DNA from: CAVSCR01 sp963726575
GTDB taxonomy: Bacteria; Actinomycetota; Actinomycetes; JAHEKZ01
Length of the DNA: 64,000 bases
Reading direction: 5' to 3'
Assembly (NCBI GenBank): GCA_963726575.1
Contig: CAVSCR010000003.1
Span: 558,001 to 622,000 of the forward strand
Part shown: in pieces, positions 17,379 through 25,382 of the stretch
Position numbering within the stretch: position 1 is the first letter of the stretch
Layout of the letters: the number at the start of each line of letters is the position of its first letter
The notes under the pieces: generated by a model
The model's database searches: none
Told to the model about the DNA's origin: nothing
What the model saw: only the letters and a program-made list of their open reading frames with translations
Made by a program: the position numbers and the translations under genes

Positions 17379-18506
17379 TCAGCCGACGGCGTTGGCGCGC
17401 AACCCCTTCTGATAAGGGGCGAGCTGTTGGGGCGTGTAGGCGTTGTACCCGCTGGGCAGCTCGACCGACGTGGCACCGATGGAGAGGGCGTACTCGAGGA
17501 CGTCGGACAGGTTCCCGACTTTCGCCATGGTGGAGGTCTGGAAGTCGAACGGGGGTCCGAGCCGTTGCATCCTCGCGTAGATGGGGGCGTAGGCGGGGTC
17601 AGTGATCCGGCTCGATGACAGCGAGTAGTTCTCCAGCACGCAGCGTCGCCGGAGGATCCGCCGGCACTGGGCCATCTGGGCGAGGCTGTAGGACAGGTCC
17701 ATCTTCACCGAGCCGTCGGAGGAGATGGCCTGGTACGGGTTGATGCTCAAGCTGGACCGGGTGTGCTTCCAAGCGCGATGAGCGAGCATCTGCCGCTCGT
17801 GGCAGACGTCGTCCGCTGCCCGGGTGAACCCGGCTGCCAGGAGTGCGTCGATGTTGCGTTGGTCCCTCGTGTTGCGCAGGTACGTCTCGCTGAAGATGGT
17901 GCTGCAGCGGGTGATGGCGACCTGTGCGAGTGTGGGGTTGCCGTCGTAGGCAGCCGCCAGCTTCTGCTGCAGGTCGCGGTAGGCAGCGCCGAAGGCGGGC
18001 AGCCAGAAGCGCCCGATCGTGCCGGCGACACCTGAGTGCCCCGCCGTCGCGGAGGTGTAGTACACCGGGATCGGAGGCCCGCCGATCCGCTTGGCCCAAC
18101 GGGGGGCGTCGGTGCCGACGCCGACTCGTAGCTTGATCCTCATACCCGCCGCACGCGCCTGCGCCAGCGCGTGGCCGATCGGGTTCGGGTGCACGAGAGC
18201 ACCACCAGGGCGCCGCTGCAGCTGGGCCCAGGGCACCTCGACGACGTAGGACTTGATGACCGAGTCAAATCCCTTGGGGTAGTGCTGACGGTCCAACAGG
18301 CCGCGCACCGGATCCTTCAGACCGGTCCTCTTCGGCCGCATGGCCGGGGTACCTGACGAGGCCGCCGCGTTCTTCCCGACCAGCCGACTGTCCGCACGAC
18401 TCACGCCGCGTAGTGGGCCGGTCCCGAGCAGACCGACCCCGAGCGCGAGCAGGGCGAGCACAGCGGTGAAGACGACCAGTTGCCGAATGGTGTCGCGACC
18501 ACGCAT
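17379..18506 (-). CDS. Membrane-anchored/secreted glycosidase-like protein
   Basis: 375 residues from an ATG with AAGGAGT five bases upstream; a longer frame reaching 18683 looks non-coding. N-terminal anchor at ~8–28 (LVVFTAVLALLALGVGLLGTG). The remainder fits a TIM barrel: VVEVPWAQLQ, then a long-armed MRIKLRVGVG strand followed by DAPRWAKRIGG, TLAQVAITRCSTIFSETYLR, LSINPYQ, and VLEYALSIGATSVELPSGYN at the end. This resembles GH42/GH5-like proteins in exopolysaccharide clusters, but I cannot point to both catalytic acids with confidence. First gene of the five-gene leftward operon. Confidence 0.6.
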   Translation of the reverse strand: MRGRDTIRQLVVFTAVLALLALGVGLLGTGPLRGVSRADSRLVGKNAAASSGTPAMRPKRTGLKDPVRGLLDRQHYPKGFDSVIKSYVVEVPWAQLQRRPGGALVHPNPIGHALAQARAAGMRIKLRVGVGTDAPRWAKRIGGPPIPVYYTSATAGHSGVAGTIGRFWLPAFGAAYRDLQQKLAAAYDGNPTLAQVAITRCSTIFSETYLRNTRDQRNIDALLAAGFTRAADDVCHERQMLAHRAWKHTRSSLSINPYQAISSDGSVKMDLSYSLAQMAQCRRILRRRCVLENYSLSSSRITDPAYAPIYARMQRLGPPFDFQTSTMAKVGNLSDVLEYALSIGATSVELPSGYNAYTPQQLAPYQKGLRANAVG

Positions 18507-18748
18507 GAAGGACTCCTTGCGACGAACGGCCAGTCCGGCCGCGTCCGCATTCGAGGGCTGCGGAAGTTCCTGTCGGGGTCGCATCGTCGACAGTCTAGTC
18601 ATTATGGAGGGGGCCAAACGGGTGACCACTCTGTGTGACCAGGATCGCTGCGGGTAGCGGGTCCGTGGCCCTGGTCGTATCACCTGACTGGGTGCTGACT
18701 CGGTAACTACGGCGGAGCCAGTCCGTCAGCCGATCGGGCGGCGGGAAG
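18507..18748. promoter_or_regulatory. Divergent promoter region of the two polysaccharide operons
   Basis: 242 bp between the leftward glycosidase-like gene and the rightward glycosyltransferase gene; both operon promoters must lie here. On the minus strand TAATGACTAGACT (18590–18602) offers -10-like hexamers. No clear repeat or operator is visible. Confidence 0.35.
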
Positions 18749-20032
18749 GTGGCGCGGGCGGCCCAGATGCGAATTCTGCACGTCAACAAGTTCCTCTACC
18801 GCCGTGGTGGCGCCGAAAGTTACCTGCTCGACGTAGCCCATCACCAGCGGGCGGCCGGTCACGACGTGTGGTTCTGGGGAATGAGACATCCCGAGAACAC
18901 CGAGAACGAACTGGCGCAGTTCTTCCCGTCGTACATCGAGCTCGAACCCGCCCCGAGCGGCTTGGTCGCACAGGTGCGCGCGAGCTCTCGGATGATGTGG
19001 TCCACGTCCAGCGGGCGCGGCCTGGCCGCCGCGATCGAGCAGGTGCGGCCAGATGTCGTCCATTTCCACAACGTCTATCACCAGTTGTCGCCATCCGTGG
19101 TGCGGGCTACGGCGCGGGGTGGCGTCGCGTCGGTGATGACGCTGCACGACTACAAGCTCGCTTGTCCCAGCTATCAGCTGCTCGCTCACGGCAAGCCCTG
19201 CACGGCATGCCTCGACCATGGCCTCTGGCAGGCAGCACGAACGAGCTGCAAGGACGGCTCGAGGGCGGCGAGCACGGCACTGTCGGCCGAGAGCTGGCTG
19301 CACCGGCGAATGCACGCGTACGCGGGTGTCGGCGTCTTCCTCTGCCCCAGCCGGTTCCTGCATGACGTCATGGTCCGTGCCGGCGTGTTTCCGGACCGAA
19401 TGCGCGTCGTCCCACACTTCGTCGAGGCAGATGGCGGACCAGTCAACCCCGGTCGCGGCGGCCCGGTGGTCTTCGGCGGACGGCTGTCGTACGAGAAGGG
19501 AATCGACACGCTGGTACGTGCGGCGGCCCTGCTGCCGGACGGCGCCACGGTGACGATCGCCGGGGATGGTCCGCAGCGCTCCGACCTGGAGCGGTTGGCC
19601 GCCGAGGTGGCGCCAGGACGCGTGGAGTTCCTCGGTCGCCTCCCGAAGGACGAGTTGCTGAGACTGGTTTCGGCGGCCACGGCGACGGCGGTGCCCTCGC
19701 GCTGGTACGAGAACCAGCCCATGACGGTCCTCGAGTCACTCACCGCCGCGACGCCGGTCGTGGCCAGCGACATGGGTGGGCTCCCCGAAGTCGTCCGTGA
19801 TCGGGTGGACGGACGGCTTGTCCCGGCCGACGATCCGGCTTCACTGGCGTCCGCACTGACCGAACTGCTGGACGATCCAGCGCTGGCCGCCAGCTACGGT
19901 CGGGCCGGGAGGGAGCGCATGCTCACCGACTTCGCTCTCGACCGCCACTTGAAGGCACTGGATGACGCGTACGCGGCGGCGCGATCGCGACCTGCACGAC
20001 GACGCCGGCTGCCGGTGGAGGCCAGGACATGA
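18749..20032 (+). CDS. Glycosyltransferase family 4 (GT-B fold)
   Basis: 427 residues. N-terminal donor/acceptor domain begins MRILHVNKFLYRRGGAESYL, with HFHNVYHQLSPSV; a Cys-rich stretch (CPSYQLL, CTACLDHG) is typical of a GT4 subgroup in exopolysaccharide clusters. C-terminal Rossmann domain: VVFGGRLSYEKGIDTLVRA, VTIAGDGPQRSDLE, PSRWYENQPMTVLESLTAATP with the E-x7-E-type motif, and GGLPEVV. It adds a nucleotide-sugar-derived residue to a lipid-linked acceptor. Start is GTG 18749 or ATG 18767; neither has an ideally spaced ribosome site. Overlaps the following sulfotransferase by 4 nt (ATGA). Confidence 0.85.
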   Translation: MARAAQMRILHVNKFLYRRGGAESYLLDVAHHQRAAGHDVWFWGMRHPENTENELAQFFPSYIELEPAPSGLVAQVRASSRMMWSTSSGRGLAAAIEQVRPDVVHFHNVYHQLSPSVVRATARGGVASVMTLHDYKLACPSYQLLAHGKPCTACLDHGLWQAARTSCKDGSRAASTALSAESWLHRRMHAYAGVGVFLCPSRFLHDVMVRAGVFPDRMRVVPHFVEADGGPVNPGRGGPVVFGGRLSYEKGIDTLVRAAALLPDGATVTIAGDGPQRSDLERLAAEVAPGRVEFLGRLPKDELLRLVSAATATAVPSRWYENQPMTVLESLTAATPVVASDMGGLPEVVRDRVDGRLVPADDPASLASALTELLDDPALAASYGRAGRERMLTDFALDRHLKALDDAYAAARSRPARRRRLPVEART

Positions 20033-21000
20033 CGGCGCTGGACGGCGTCCACTCGTCGCCGGATCGCGTCGCAGCTCCACCGGTACGAGTTCTCTATGTC
20101 GCTGGGAGCGGACGCAGCGGAACCACCTTGGTGGACTCCGTACTCGGTCAACAGCCCGGAGTCTGGTCCGGAGGCGAGATCCGGTACTTGTGGGAACGCG
20201 GCGTCATCGCGGACCGCTTGTGCGGTTGCGGGGTTCCATTCTCTGAGTGTCCGGCCTGGTCGGGGGTGCTGCAGCGGCTTGATGGCACCGTGGATCCGGA
20301 AGAGATGATCAGCGCCGAGCACGCCACGTCGCGGATCCGCGGGTTGCCGCGCCTGTGCTGGAGGAAGTGGCGCAAGCGCCCACTGGCTGACGGCGCATTG
20401 ACCAGTCTCGGGAACGTCTACCACGCGATCCAGGAACTCACTGACGCGACGATCGTGGATTCGTCCAAGCTGCCGACGTACGCCGCGATCCTCGACGACA
20501 ACCCCGGCGTCGACGTCGCGATCGTCCACGTCGTACGCGACCCGCGGGCCACGGCCTACTCCTGGGGGCGCACGAAGGTGCTCCGCGACTTCGGCGACGA
20601 ACGAACAATGCAGCGGCTCCCCTCCTGGAAGGCCGCCACTTTGTGGCTGGTGTGGCACTCGACGACAGAGCTGCTGTGGGGACGCAAGGCCCTCCGACTG
20701 CGGTACGAGGACTTCGTCGCTGCCCCGGTCACCCAAACCGCCCGAATCGCAGCCTTCGCCGATCTCCAGTTCGATCAAGCCGCGTTCCGTCCGGGTCCTG
20801 AGGTTCATCTGGACCCTACGCACTCGGTCGCGGGTAATCCGTCACGGCACCAGAACGGCTGGGTCCTCGTGCGGCAAGACGATGAGTGGATGACTGAGCT
20901 CAGCGGCCGGAACTTCTTGATCGTGACGCTCATCACATGGCCGTTGCTGCTCGCCTACCGTTACCCCCTTCTTCGAAGAGGGGGCCGAGACCGTGGGTGA
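20029..21000 (+). CDS. PAPS-dependent sulfotransferase
   Basis: 323 residues. 5'-PSB loop AGSGRSGTTLVDSVLGQQPG (~25–44) followed by SGGEIRYLW; a Cys cluster LCGCGVPFSECPAW (~65–78) typical of this branch; SSKLPTYAAIL; 3'-PB motif VHVVRDPRATAYSWGRTK; and RLRYEDFVAAP. The C-terminus ends with a hydrophobic segment (LIVTLITWPLLLAY) and basic tail, so the enzyme may sit at the inner face of the membrane. ATGA overlap with the glycosyltransferase and 8-nt overlap with the next sulfotransferase show tight coupling. Confidence 0.85.
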   Translation: MTALDGVHSSPDRVAAPPVRVLYVAGSGRSGTTLVDSVLGQQPGVWSGGEIRYLWERGVIADRLCGCGVPFSECPAWSGVLQRLDGTVDPEEMISAEHATSRIRGLPRLCWRKWRKRPLADGALTSLGNVYHAIQELTDATIVDSSKLPTYAAILDDNPGVDVAIVHVVRDPRATAYSWGRTKVLRDFGDERTMQRLPSWKAATLWLVWHSTTELLWGRKALRLRYEDFVAAPVTQTARIAAFADLQFDQAAFRPGPEVHLDPTHSVAGNPSRHQNGWVLVRQDDEWMTELSGRNFLIVTLITWPLLLAYRYPLLRRGGRDRG

Positions 21001-21919
21001 AGCGCCCATCTTCATCGTCGGGCCGGCTCGGTCCGGCACGAGCCTCCTCTACAAGGCACTGTGCCTCCATCCCCAGGTGGCTTACGTGTCGAACTGGGTG
21101 CAGCGGTACCCGGCGATCCCGCAACTGTCCGTGCTCAACCGCGTCGCACGACGGCTGCCGCGCGCACGCGACAACGTCTGGTTCCCTGACGGAAACGCCT
21201 ACGTCTACAACGGACCGCGTTCGACGGCTCGGCGGATGTTCCCGATGGCCGTGGAAGGCGAGCCCATCTTCACCCGATGTGGCATCTCCGAAGTGCCTGG
21301 CGGTGTCGTGGAGGGTGTCGATCCTGACCTGACTGCGCTGCAGAGGTCGGTTCGAACGGTCGTGCGGACCGGCGGCGGCAAGGTGTTCATCAACAAGCGC
21401 ATCGCCAACATCCTCCGGATTCCCCTGCTGGACTCAGCCTTCCCCGAGGCGCGATACGTCTCGCTCTTCCGAGACGGTCGAGCGGTGGCGCTGTCGTTGT
21501 CCAAGGTCAACTGGTGGCCGGACACCGTGGTCTGGTGGGCGGGAATGACGCCGCAGGAGTGGGAACGCGGAGGCGGAGATCCCTGGGAGCTGTGCGCCCG
21601 CAATTGGGTGGAAGAGATTCGGGCGACCGAGGCGGGTATCGCCGCTGTCGACGCCTCGCGGCGCCTGCACCTTCGCTACGAGGCACTCACCGCCGATCCG
21701 GTGTCCGTGCTCGTCGACGTGGCCAAGTTCGCCGGCCTTGACGCGGAGGAACCCCGCTGGCGGCATGAGCTGGCTCGTCTGGAGTTCCCGAACCGCGACG
21801 ATGCCTGGCGACGGCAGCTCGATGAACGCACCGCGGCGGCGATCACGGACTGGCAACGTACCGACCTGGAACGCCTGGGCTACCTCACCACCGGGGAGGC
21901 AGCCCACCGCACGGGGTGA
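20993..21919 (+). CDS. Sulfotransferase family protein
   Basis: 308 residues, GTG start inside the end of the preceding gene. 5'-PSB loop IVGPARSGTSLLYKALCLHP at residues ~8–27; KVFINKRIANILRIP for the middle segment; 3'-PB motif YVSLFRDGRAVALSLSKVNW; and LRYEALTADP. Aromatic-rich loop WWPDTVVWWAGMTPQEW is unusual and may contact the acceptor. Acceptor unknown. Last gene of the rightward operon 18749–21919. Confidence 0.83.
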   Translation: MGEAPIFIVGPARSGTSLLYKALCLHPQVAYVSNWVQRYPAIPQLSVLNRVARRLPRARDNVWFPDGNAYVYNGPRSTARRMFPMAVEGEPIFTRCGISEVPGGVVEGVDPDLTALQRSVRTVVRTGGGKVFINKRIANILRIPLLDSAFPEARYVSLFRDGRAVALSLSKVNWWPDTVVWWAGMTPQEWERGGGDPWELCARNWVEEIRATEAGIAAVDASRRLHLRYEALTADPVSVLVDVAKFAGLDAEEPRWRHELARLEFPNRDDAWRRQLDERTAAAITDWQRTDLERLGYLTTGEAAHRTG

Positions 21920-21960
21920 GCGTGGATCCGGAAGTCGCACCGCCGTGCCATTCTCCCGAC

Positions 21961-22460
21961 TCAGAACGGGAGCCATGCGGTCTGGGCAATGTGGTCGTCG
22001 GGGCCGGTCACAAGAAGGCTGACGATCACGTTCGGGAACGCCAACCAAACCTCGCCGTCGCCACCGGTCCTGGCATGCGCAATCGGATCGAGCAGACCCC
22101 GCCCGAGAAGGGTGACGAGGCAGGGTCCAGCTGGTCTCCCGCTTTCGTTGTCGAGCACCCGGACGCGGGCCTGGTTGAGTCCCTGATCCGAGGCGGCGGG
22201 CGGGCAGTCGACCAGCACCGTCAGGCGTGGACCAACAAACCGAACGTGGCGTTCGTCGGGACCATCGACCGTGTTGAGCGCAGAGTCCTCGACGGCGTCG
22301 CAAAGGGCCGCCCCGGCGACGTGGCCATCGAAGGAACGCCAGGCGTCACGGCGCGCCCTCTCCGGAAACTCGCTGATCGGTCCCTCCGCGCACAGACTCG
22401 ACGGACAGACTGCCGAGTCGCCAGACCGCGGCCGCCGGGCCGCGCCGGTGGCGGGCCCTG
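21961..22460 (-). CDS. Probable partner protein downstream of the ECF sigma gene, start not visible
   Basis: An open minus-strand frame directly after the sigma stop shows protein-like content without any ATG, GTG or TTG start at its head: SEFPERARRDAWRSFDGH, then AALCDAVEDSALN, DERHVRFVGPRLTVLV and a C-terminal ARTGGDGEVWLAFPNV ending QTAWLPF. This resembles the small beta-rich (carboxypeptidase-regulatory-like) proteins encoded next to this kind of actinobacterial ECF sigma factor, often with S8 peptidase/CHAT genes, which are missing here. Either the start lies inside the sigma gene in another frame, or the 5' end has been lost. First start-type codon in frame is GTG at 22218. Exact 5' end unknown. 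Confidence 0.45.
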
Positions 22461-23066
22461 CTACACAGACAGCGCAGCGTCGGCGTCGATACCTCGTTCG
22501 GCCAGCGCGTCGCGGAGTTTGCGCAGACAGCGCATACGGGTGGGGCCAATGCTGCCGATGGGCATGTCCAGCTCGGCGGAGATCGATTCGTAGGACGGGC
22601 TGTCTTCGGCCATCAGTCGATCCATGAGCCGGCGCTGGTGCCCTGGCAGGACGGTCAGCACCTCCCGGACCAGCGCCACGTCGTCGGCCCGTTCGAGACC
22701 CTGGAAGGCGTCGAGGGCACTGCTCGCCTCGCGATCCTCGAAGAGTGCGATGTCGGCCACCAGCAGCGTCTTCCGCTGCCGACCGAGCAGCCGTAGCGAC
22801 TCACGTTTGGCAGTCGTGGTGAGCCAGGCGGACAGCCGGCCTGGTTCCTGCAGCCGGTCGATGTGCTCGACGAGACGCAGCCAGGTGGTCTGGCTGACGT
22901 CCGCAACATCGGCGGGAGAGAGGCGATGGCTGTTCGCCACCGTCCACACCAGCGGACCGAAGGCTGCGACCAGCTGGTCCCAGCTGGCGCGGTCCCCGTC
23001 GGCGGCGGCGCGGACGAGGTCGGCCGTGTCGGCCGCGGTCGGGCGCTGGCGCGTCGCCGTCGTCAT
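22461..23066 (-). CDS. ECF-type RNA polymerase sigma factor
   Basis: 201 residues. Region 2: DLVRAAADGDRASWDQLV, then DVADVSQTTWLRLVEHIDRL with the DVxQxxWLR core. Region 4: LTVLPGHQRRLMDRLM followed by the helix-turn-helix SYESISAELDMPIGSIGPTR. It should direct RNA polymerase to a small regulon. No anti-sigma factor with a zinc HxxxCxxC motif is encoded next to it; the start-less ORF downstream is the only candidate partner. It is flanked by sulfotransferase and glycosyltransferase genes, so control of the polysaccharide island is possible but only by position. Confidence 0.88.
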   Translation of the reverse strand: MTTATRQRPTAADTADLVRAAADGDRASWDQLVAAFGPLVWTVANSHRLSPADVADVSQTTWLRLVEHIDRLQEPGRLSAWLTTTAKRESLRLLGRQRKTLLVADIALFEDREASSALDAFQGLERADDVALVREVLTVLPGHQRRLMDRLMAEDSPSYESISAELDMPIGSIGPTRMRCLRKLRDALAERGIDADAALSV

Positions 23067-23560
23067 GTCTGAGGCCCCCCACTGGACCGGTCATTGCGTT
23101 GGCCCCGATGCCTTCGGCGTCGTCCCCTGGACCGCCGGGCGGCTGCCCGAGCGCCTTGAGAGTAGAAGCGCCCGCGACGCCGCCAGGTGGTTGGCCGGTG
23201 AAGTTCCACCATTTGGGGTAGTCGATCGCTGCGGTACTTGGCCGCGATCGTGCCTCGCCACCGCCCGAATGCCGGCTCCCGATCCTCGACGTCGGGGACT
23301 GCACAAGTCACCGCTCGAACACGCTGAGTAGGACTGCTCAGCCACAGGGGTGACATTCCGCGGATCCGCCCCACCGACGTTCACCGTCGCGCCTACCGTG
23401 CGGCCAGATCGACAGGTCGCCAGGGGGTGGAGACCGGCGGATGTCGCCACCAGTGCGGTCTCGCGACTCCGCTCGCAGTTGCAGTCACGCCAGACCGACG
23501 CGAAGCGAAGCGAAGGCGCGGAACGGGGGCGAGGTTGGAGGTTTGGGGAGGCTGATCGAG
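23067..23560. other. Intergenic region between divergent sigma and glycosyltransferase genes
   Basis: About 490 bp. Open frames inside give no family marks. It should carry the sigma and glycosyltransferase promoters. A purine-rich stretch GGGGCGAGGTTGGAGG (23526–23541) precedes the 9-codon ORF described next. No RNA gene seen. Confidence 0.4.
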
Positions 23561-23590
23561 ATGATCACGACGAGTGCCGTGACGTCATGA
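23561..23590 (+). CDS. Nine-codon upstream ORF overlapping the glycosyltransferase start
   Basis: ATG at 23561, with GGGGAGG (23545–23551) nine bases upstream, encodes MITTSAVTS; its TGA overlaps the ATG of the glycosyltransferase as ATGA. The downstream ATG has no ribosome site of its own, so the short ORF may deliver ribosomes by termination-reinitiation. Confidence 0.35.
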   Translation: MITTSAVTS

Positions 23591-24828
23591 GCCGTTCCTT
23601 GCGAATTGCCATGATTGGGCAACGAGGGCTGCCTGCGACACATGGTGGGATCGAGCGCCACGTCGAGGAGATCGGGGCGCGTCTGGCCCAGCGCGGTCAC
23701 GAGGTTGTGGCGTTCTGTCGTCCGGGATACTCCGCAACGACCGGCGTTCGCCACCGAGGAATCTACCTGGCCAAGTCCAGGACCGTGCCGACCAAGCACC
23801 TTGAGGCATTCGTTCACAGCGGCACCTCGACGCTTGCCGCCTTGGGTGGCGGGTTCGACATCGTGCACTTCCATGCCATCGGCCCGGGACTGTTCACTCC
23901 CTTGCCGAAGTTCCTGAGCGATGCACGTGTGGTGCAGACCATCCACGGTCTGGACGACCAACGAGCCAAGTGGGGAAACGGCGCACAACGCGTGCTCCGA
24001 GCGGCCGGCTGGCTGTCTGCGCGAGTTCCCGACGAGGTCGTCGTCGTGTCACGGTCACTGCAGGACTACTACCTGCAGAGGTACGGGCGCGATGCGCATT
24101 ACGTCACCAACGGCGCCCCCGTGGTGGCTCACCGTCCCGATCTGAGCCCCGCGCTACGCGCTCTGGGGATCGAGAACGGCCGGTACATCTTGTTCGTTGG
24201 ACGCCTCGTTCCGGAGAAGGACCCGGCTGGGTTGATGGCAGCCTTCGCCCAGGTCGACACCGACATGCGTCTCGTGCTCGCCGGAGGCTCCAGCTTCACC
24301 GAGACCCACGTGAACGACCTCGAGGAGATGGCCGCACAGGACCCCCGAGTGGTCATGCCCGGCTTCCGGTACGGGGACGAACTCGCGGCTCTCTATTCAC
24401 ACGCTGCTCTCTTCGTGCAGCCGTCATTGCTGGAAGGGCTTCCGATCACCTTGCTCGAGGCGGCGGCCTACGGCCTTCCCGTAGTGGTCAGCGACATCGC
24501 TCCTCACCTCGAGGTCCTCGGGGTGCCGGAGCCGGGACGTGACACGTTCCCGGCAGGAGACGTAAAGGGGCTGACGAAAGCGCTTCAGTACGCCGTGGAG
24601 AACCTGGATGCGTGTAGCAGAGGGGCGGCATCGTTGCACGCTGATGTCTCGCAGTCCTACGACTGGGACCTCGCCACGAACCAGTTGCTCGAGGTCTACC
24701 AGCGTGCGCTCCAAGGTGGGCCAGCCCCTCTCCAACGTGGCCAAGGGAACGAGCCGGCTCCAGGACCGCTCGCAGGATCTGCACCCGACGCACTGGCCGC
24801 GGCTCCCACGGAGGTCCGCCAGGCTTGA
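23587..24828 (+). CDS. Glycosyltransferase family 4
   Basis: 413 residues, soluble GT-B fold. N-terminus RIAMIGQRGLPATHGGIERH is the standard glycine-rich start of this GT4 branch, with FDIVHFHAIGPGLFTPLP and TIHGLDDQRAKWG. C-terminal domain: ILFVGRLVPEKDPAGLMAAF, LVLAGGSSFTETHV, VQPSLLEGLPITLLEAAAYG (E-x7-E type) and VVSDIAPHLEV. A ~40-residue Pro/Ala-rich tail follows the catalytic part. Catalyses sugar transfer in glycan assembly. ATG 23587 fits the family N-terminus; the frame is open further upstream but that part is not protein-like. Last gene of the island before the conserved tatB–htrA block. Confidence 0.85.
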   Translation: MSRSLRIAMIGQRGLPATHGGIERHVEEIGARLAQRGHEVVAFCRPGYSATTGVRHRGIYLAKSRTVPTKHLEAFVHSGTSTLAALGGGFDIVHFHAIGPGLFTPLPKFLSDARVVQTIHGLDDQRAKWGNGAQRVLRAAGWLSARVPDEVVVVSRSLQDYYLQRYGRDAHYVTNGAPVVAHRPDLSPALRALGIENGRYILFVGRLVPEKDPAGLMAAFAQVDTDMRLVLAGGSSFTETHVNDLEEMAAQDPRVVMPGFRYGDELAALYSHAALFVQPSLLEGLPITLLEAAAYGLPVVVSDIAPHLEVLGVPEPGRDTFPAGDVKGLTKALQYAVENLDACSRGAASLHADVSQSYDWDLATNQLLEVYQRALQGGPAPLQRGQGNEPAPGPLAGSAPDALAAAPTEVRQA

Positions 24829-24860
24829 TCCGCAGCCGGCCCACCGTTGCCAGTTGTCGC

Positions 24861-25307
24861 TCAGGTCGTGTCGGCGTCGTAGCTGCTGGGGTGGTCCGAG
24901 GACGACGCCTCGCCGTCGGAGGAGTTGTCTGAGGTCGACGGCGACGACGCCGGGCGGCCCCGCGTCGGACGCGGCTGGTCTGCGCTGGACGGTCCGCCCG
25001 ACGCACCGCGCGGCCCCCTGACCGTCGACCCGTTGCCGTTCCCCGACGCCGAGCCGGAGTCGTCATCGAGCAGGTCGAGCACGTTCCCCTTGAGGAACGT
25101 CTTGGGGTTCAGGTCACCCAGGTCCAGGTCGGGCAGCTCGGTCCCCAGCGCCTCGGTGAGATCCTGCCGGGCCGAGGCGGCCATCCGGCGCAGGTCGCGG
25201 ACGAATCGCGCGGCGTCCGCGGCCATCTTCGGAAGCCGCTCGGGCCCGAAGATGACGAGCCCGACGACGGCGATCGCCGCCAGCTCCCACGGACCCACAC
25301 CGAACAT
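24861..25307 (-). CDS. tatB: Twin-arginine translocase subunit TatB
   Basis: 148 residues. ATG at 25307 gives the canonical N-terminus MFGVGPWELAAIAVVGLVIF, one TM helix with the conserved Pro (GPERLPK) hinge, then an amphipathic helix (AADAARFVRDLRRMAASARQ), LGDLNPKTFL, and a long Ser/Asp/Gly-rich disordered tail. Partner of TatA/TatC in export of folded proteins. 75 bp downstream of htrA on the same strand, the order found in M. tuberculosis (htrA–tatB). Confidence 0.92.
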   Translation of the reverse strand: MFGVGPWELAAIAVVGLVIFGPERLPKMAADAARFVRDLRRMAASARQDLTEALGTELPDLDLGDLNPKTFLKGNVLDLLDDDSGSASGNGNGSTVRGPRGASGGPSSADQPRPTRGRPASSPSTSDNSSDGEASSSDHPSSYDADTT

Positions 25308-25382
25308 TGACTGCCACGACCTTCGAACGCCGGCGGACGCAGGGCCCGCGTGGACCACACCAGGGTAGACGCGCGATCGGGG

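Noticed and set aside
23091..23450. Minus-strand frame upstream of the sigma gene as a small protein
   Set aside because: Arg/Ser/Gly-rich, no ribosome site and no conserved pattern.
588..24828. Accessory block as a prophage or integrative element
   Set aside because: No integrase, excisionase, phage structural or conjugation genes, and no attachment repeats found at the borders.
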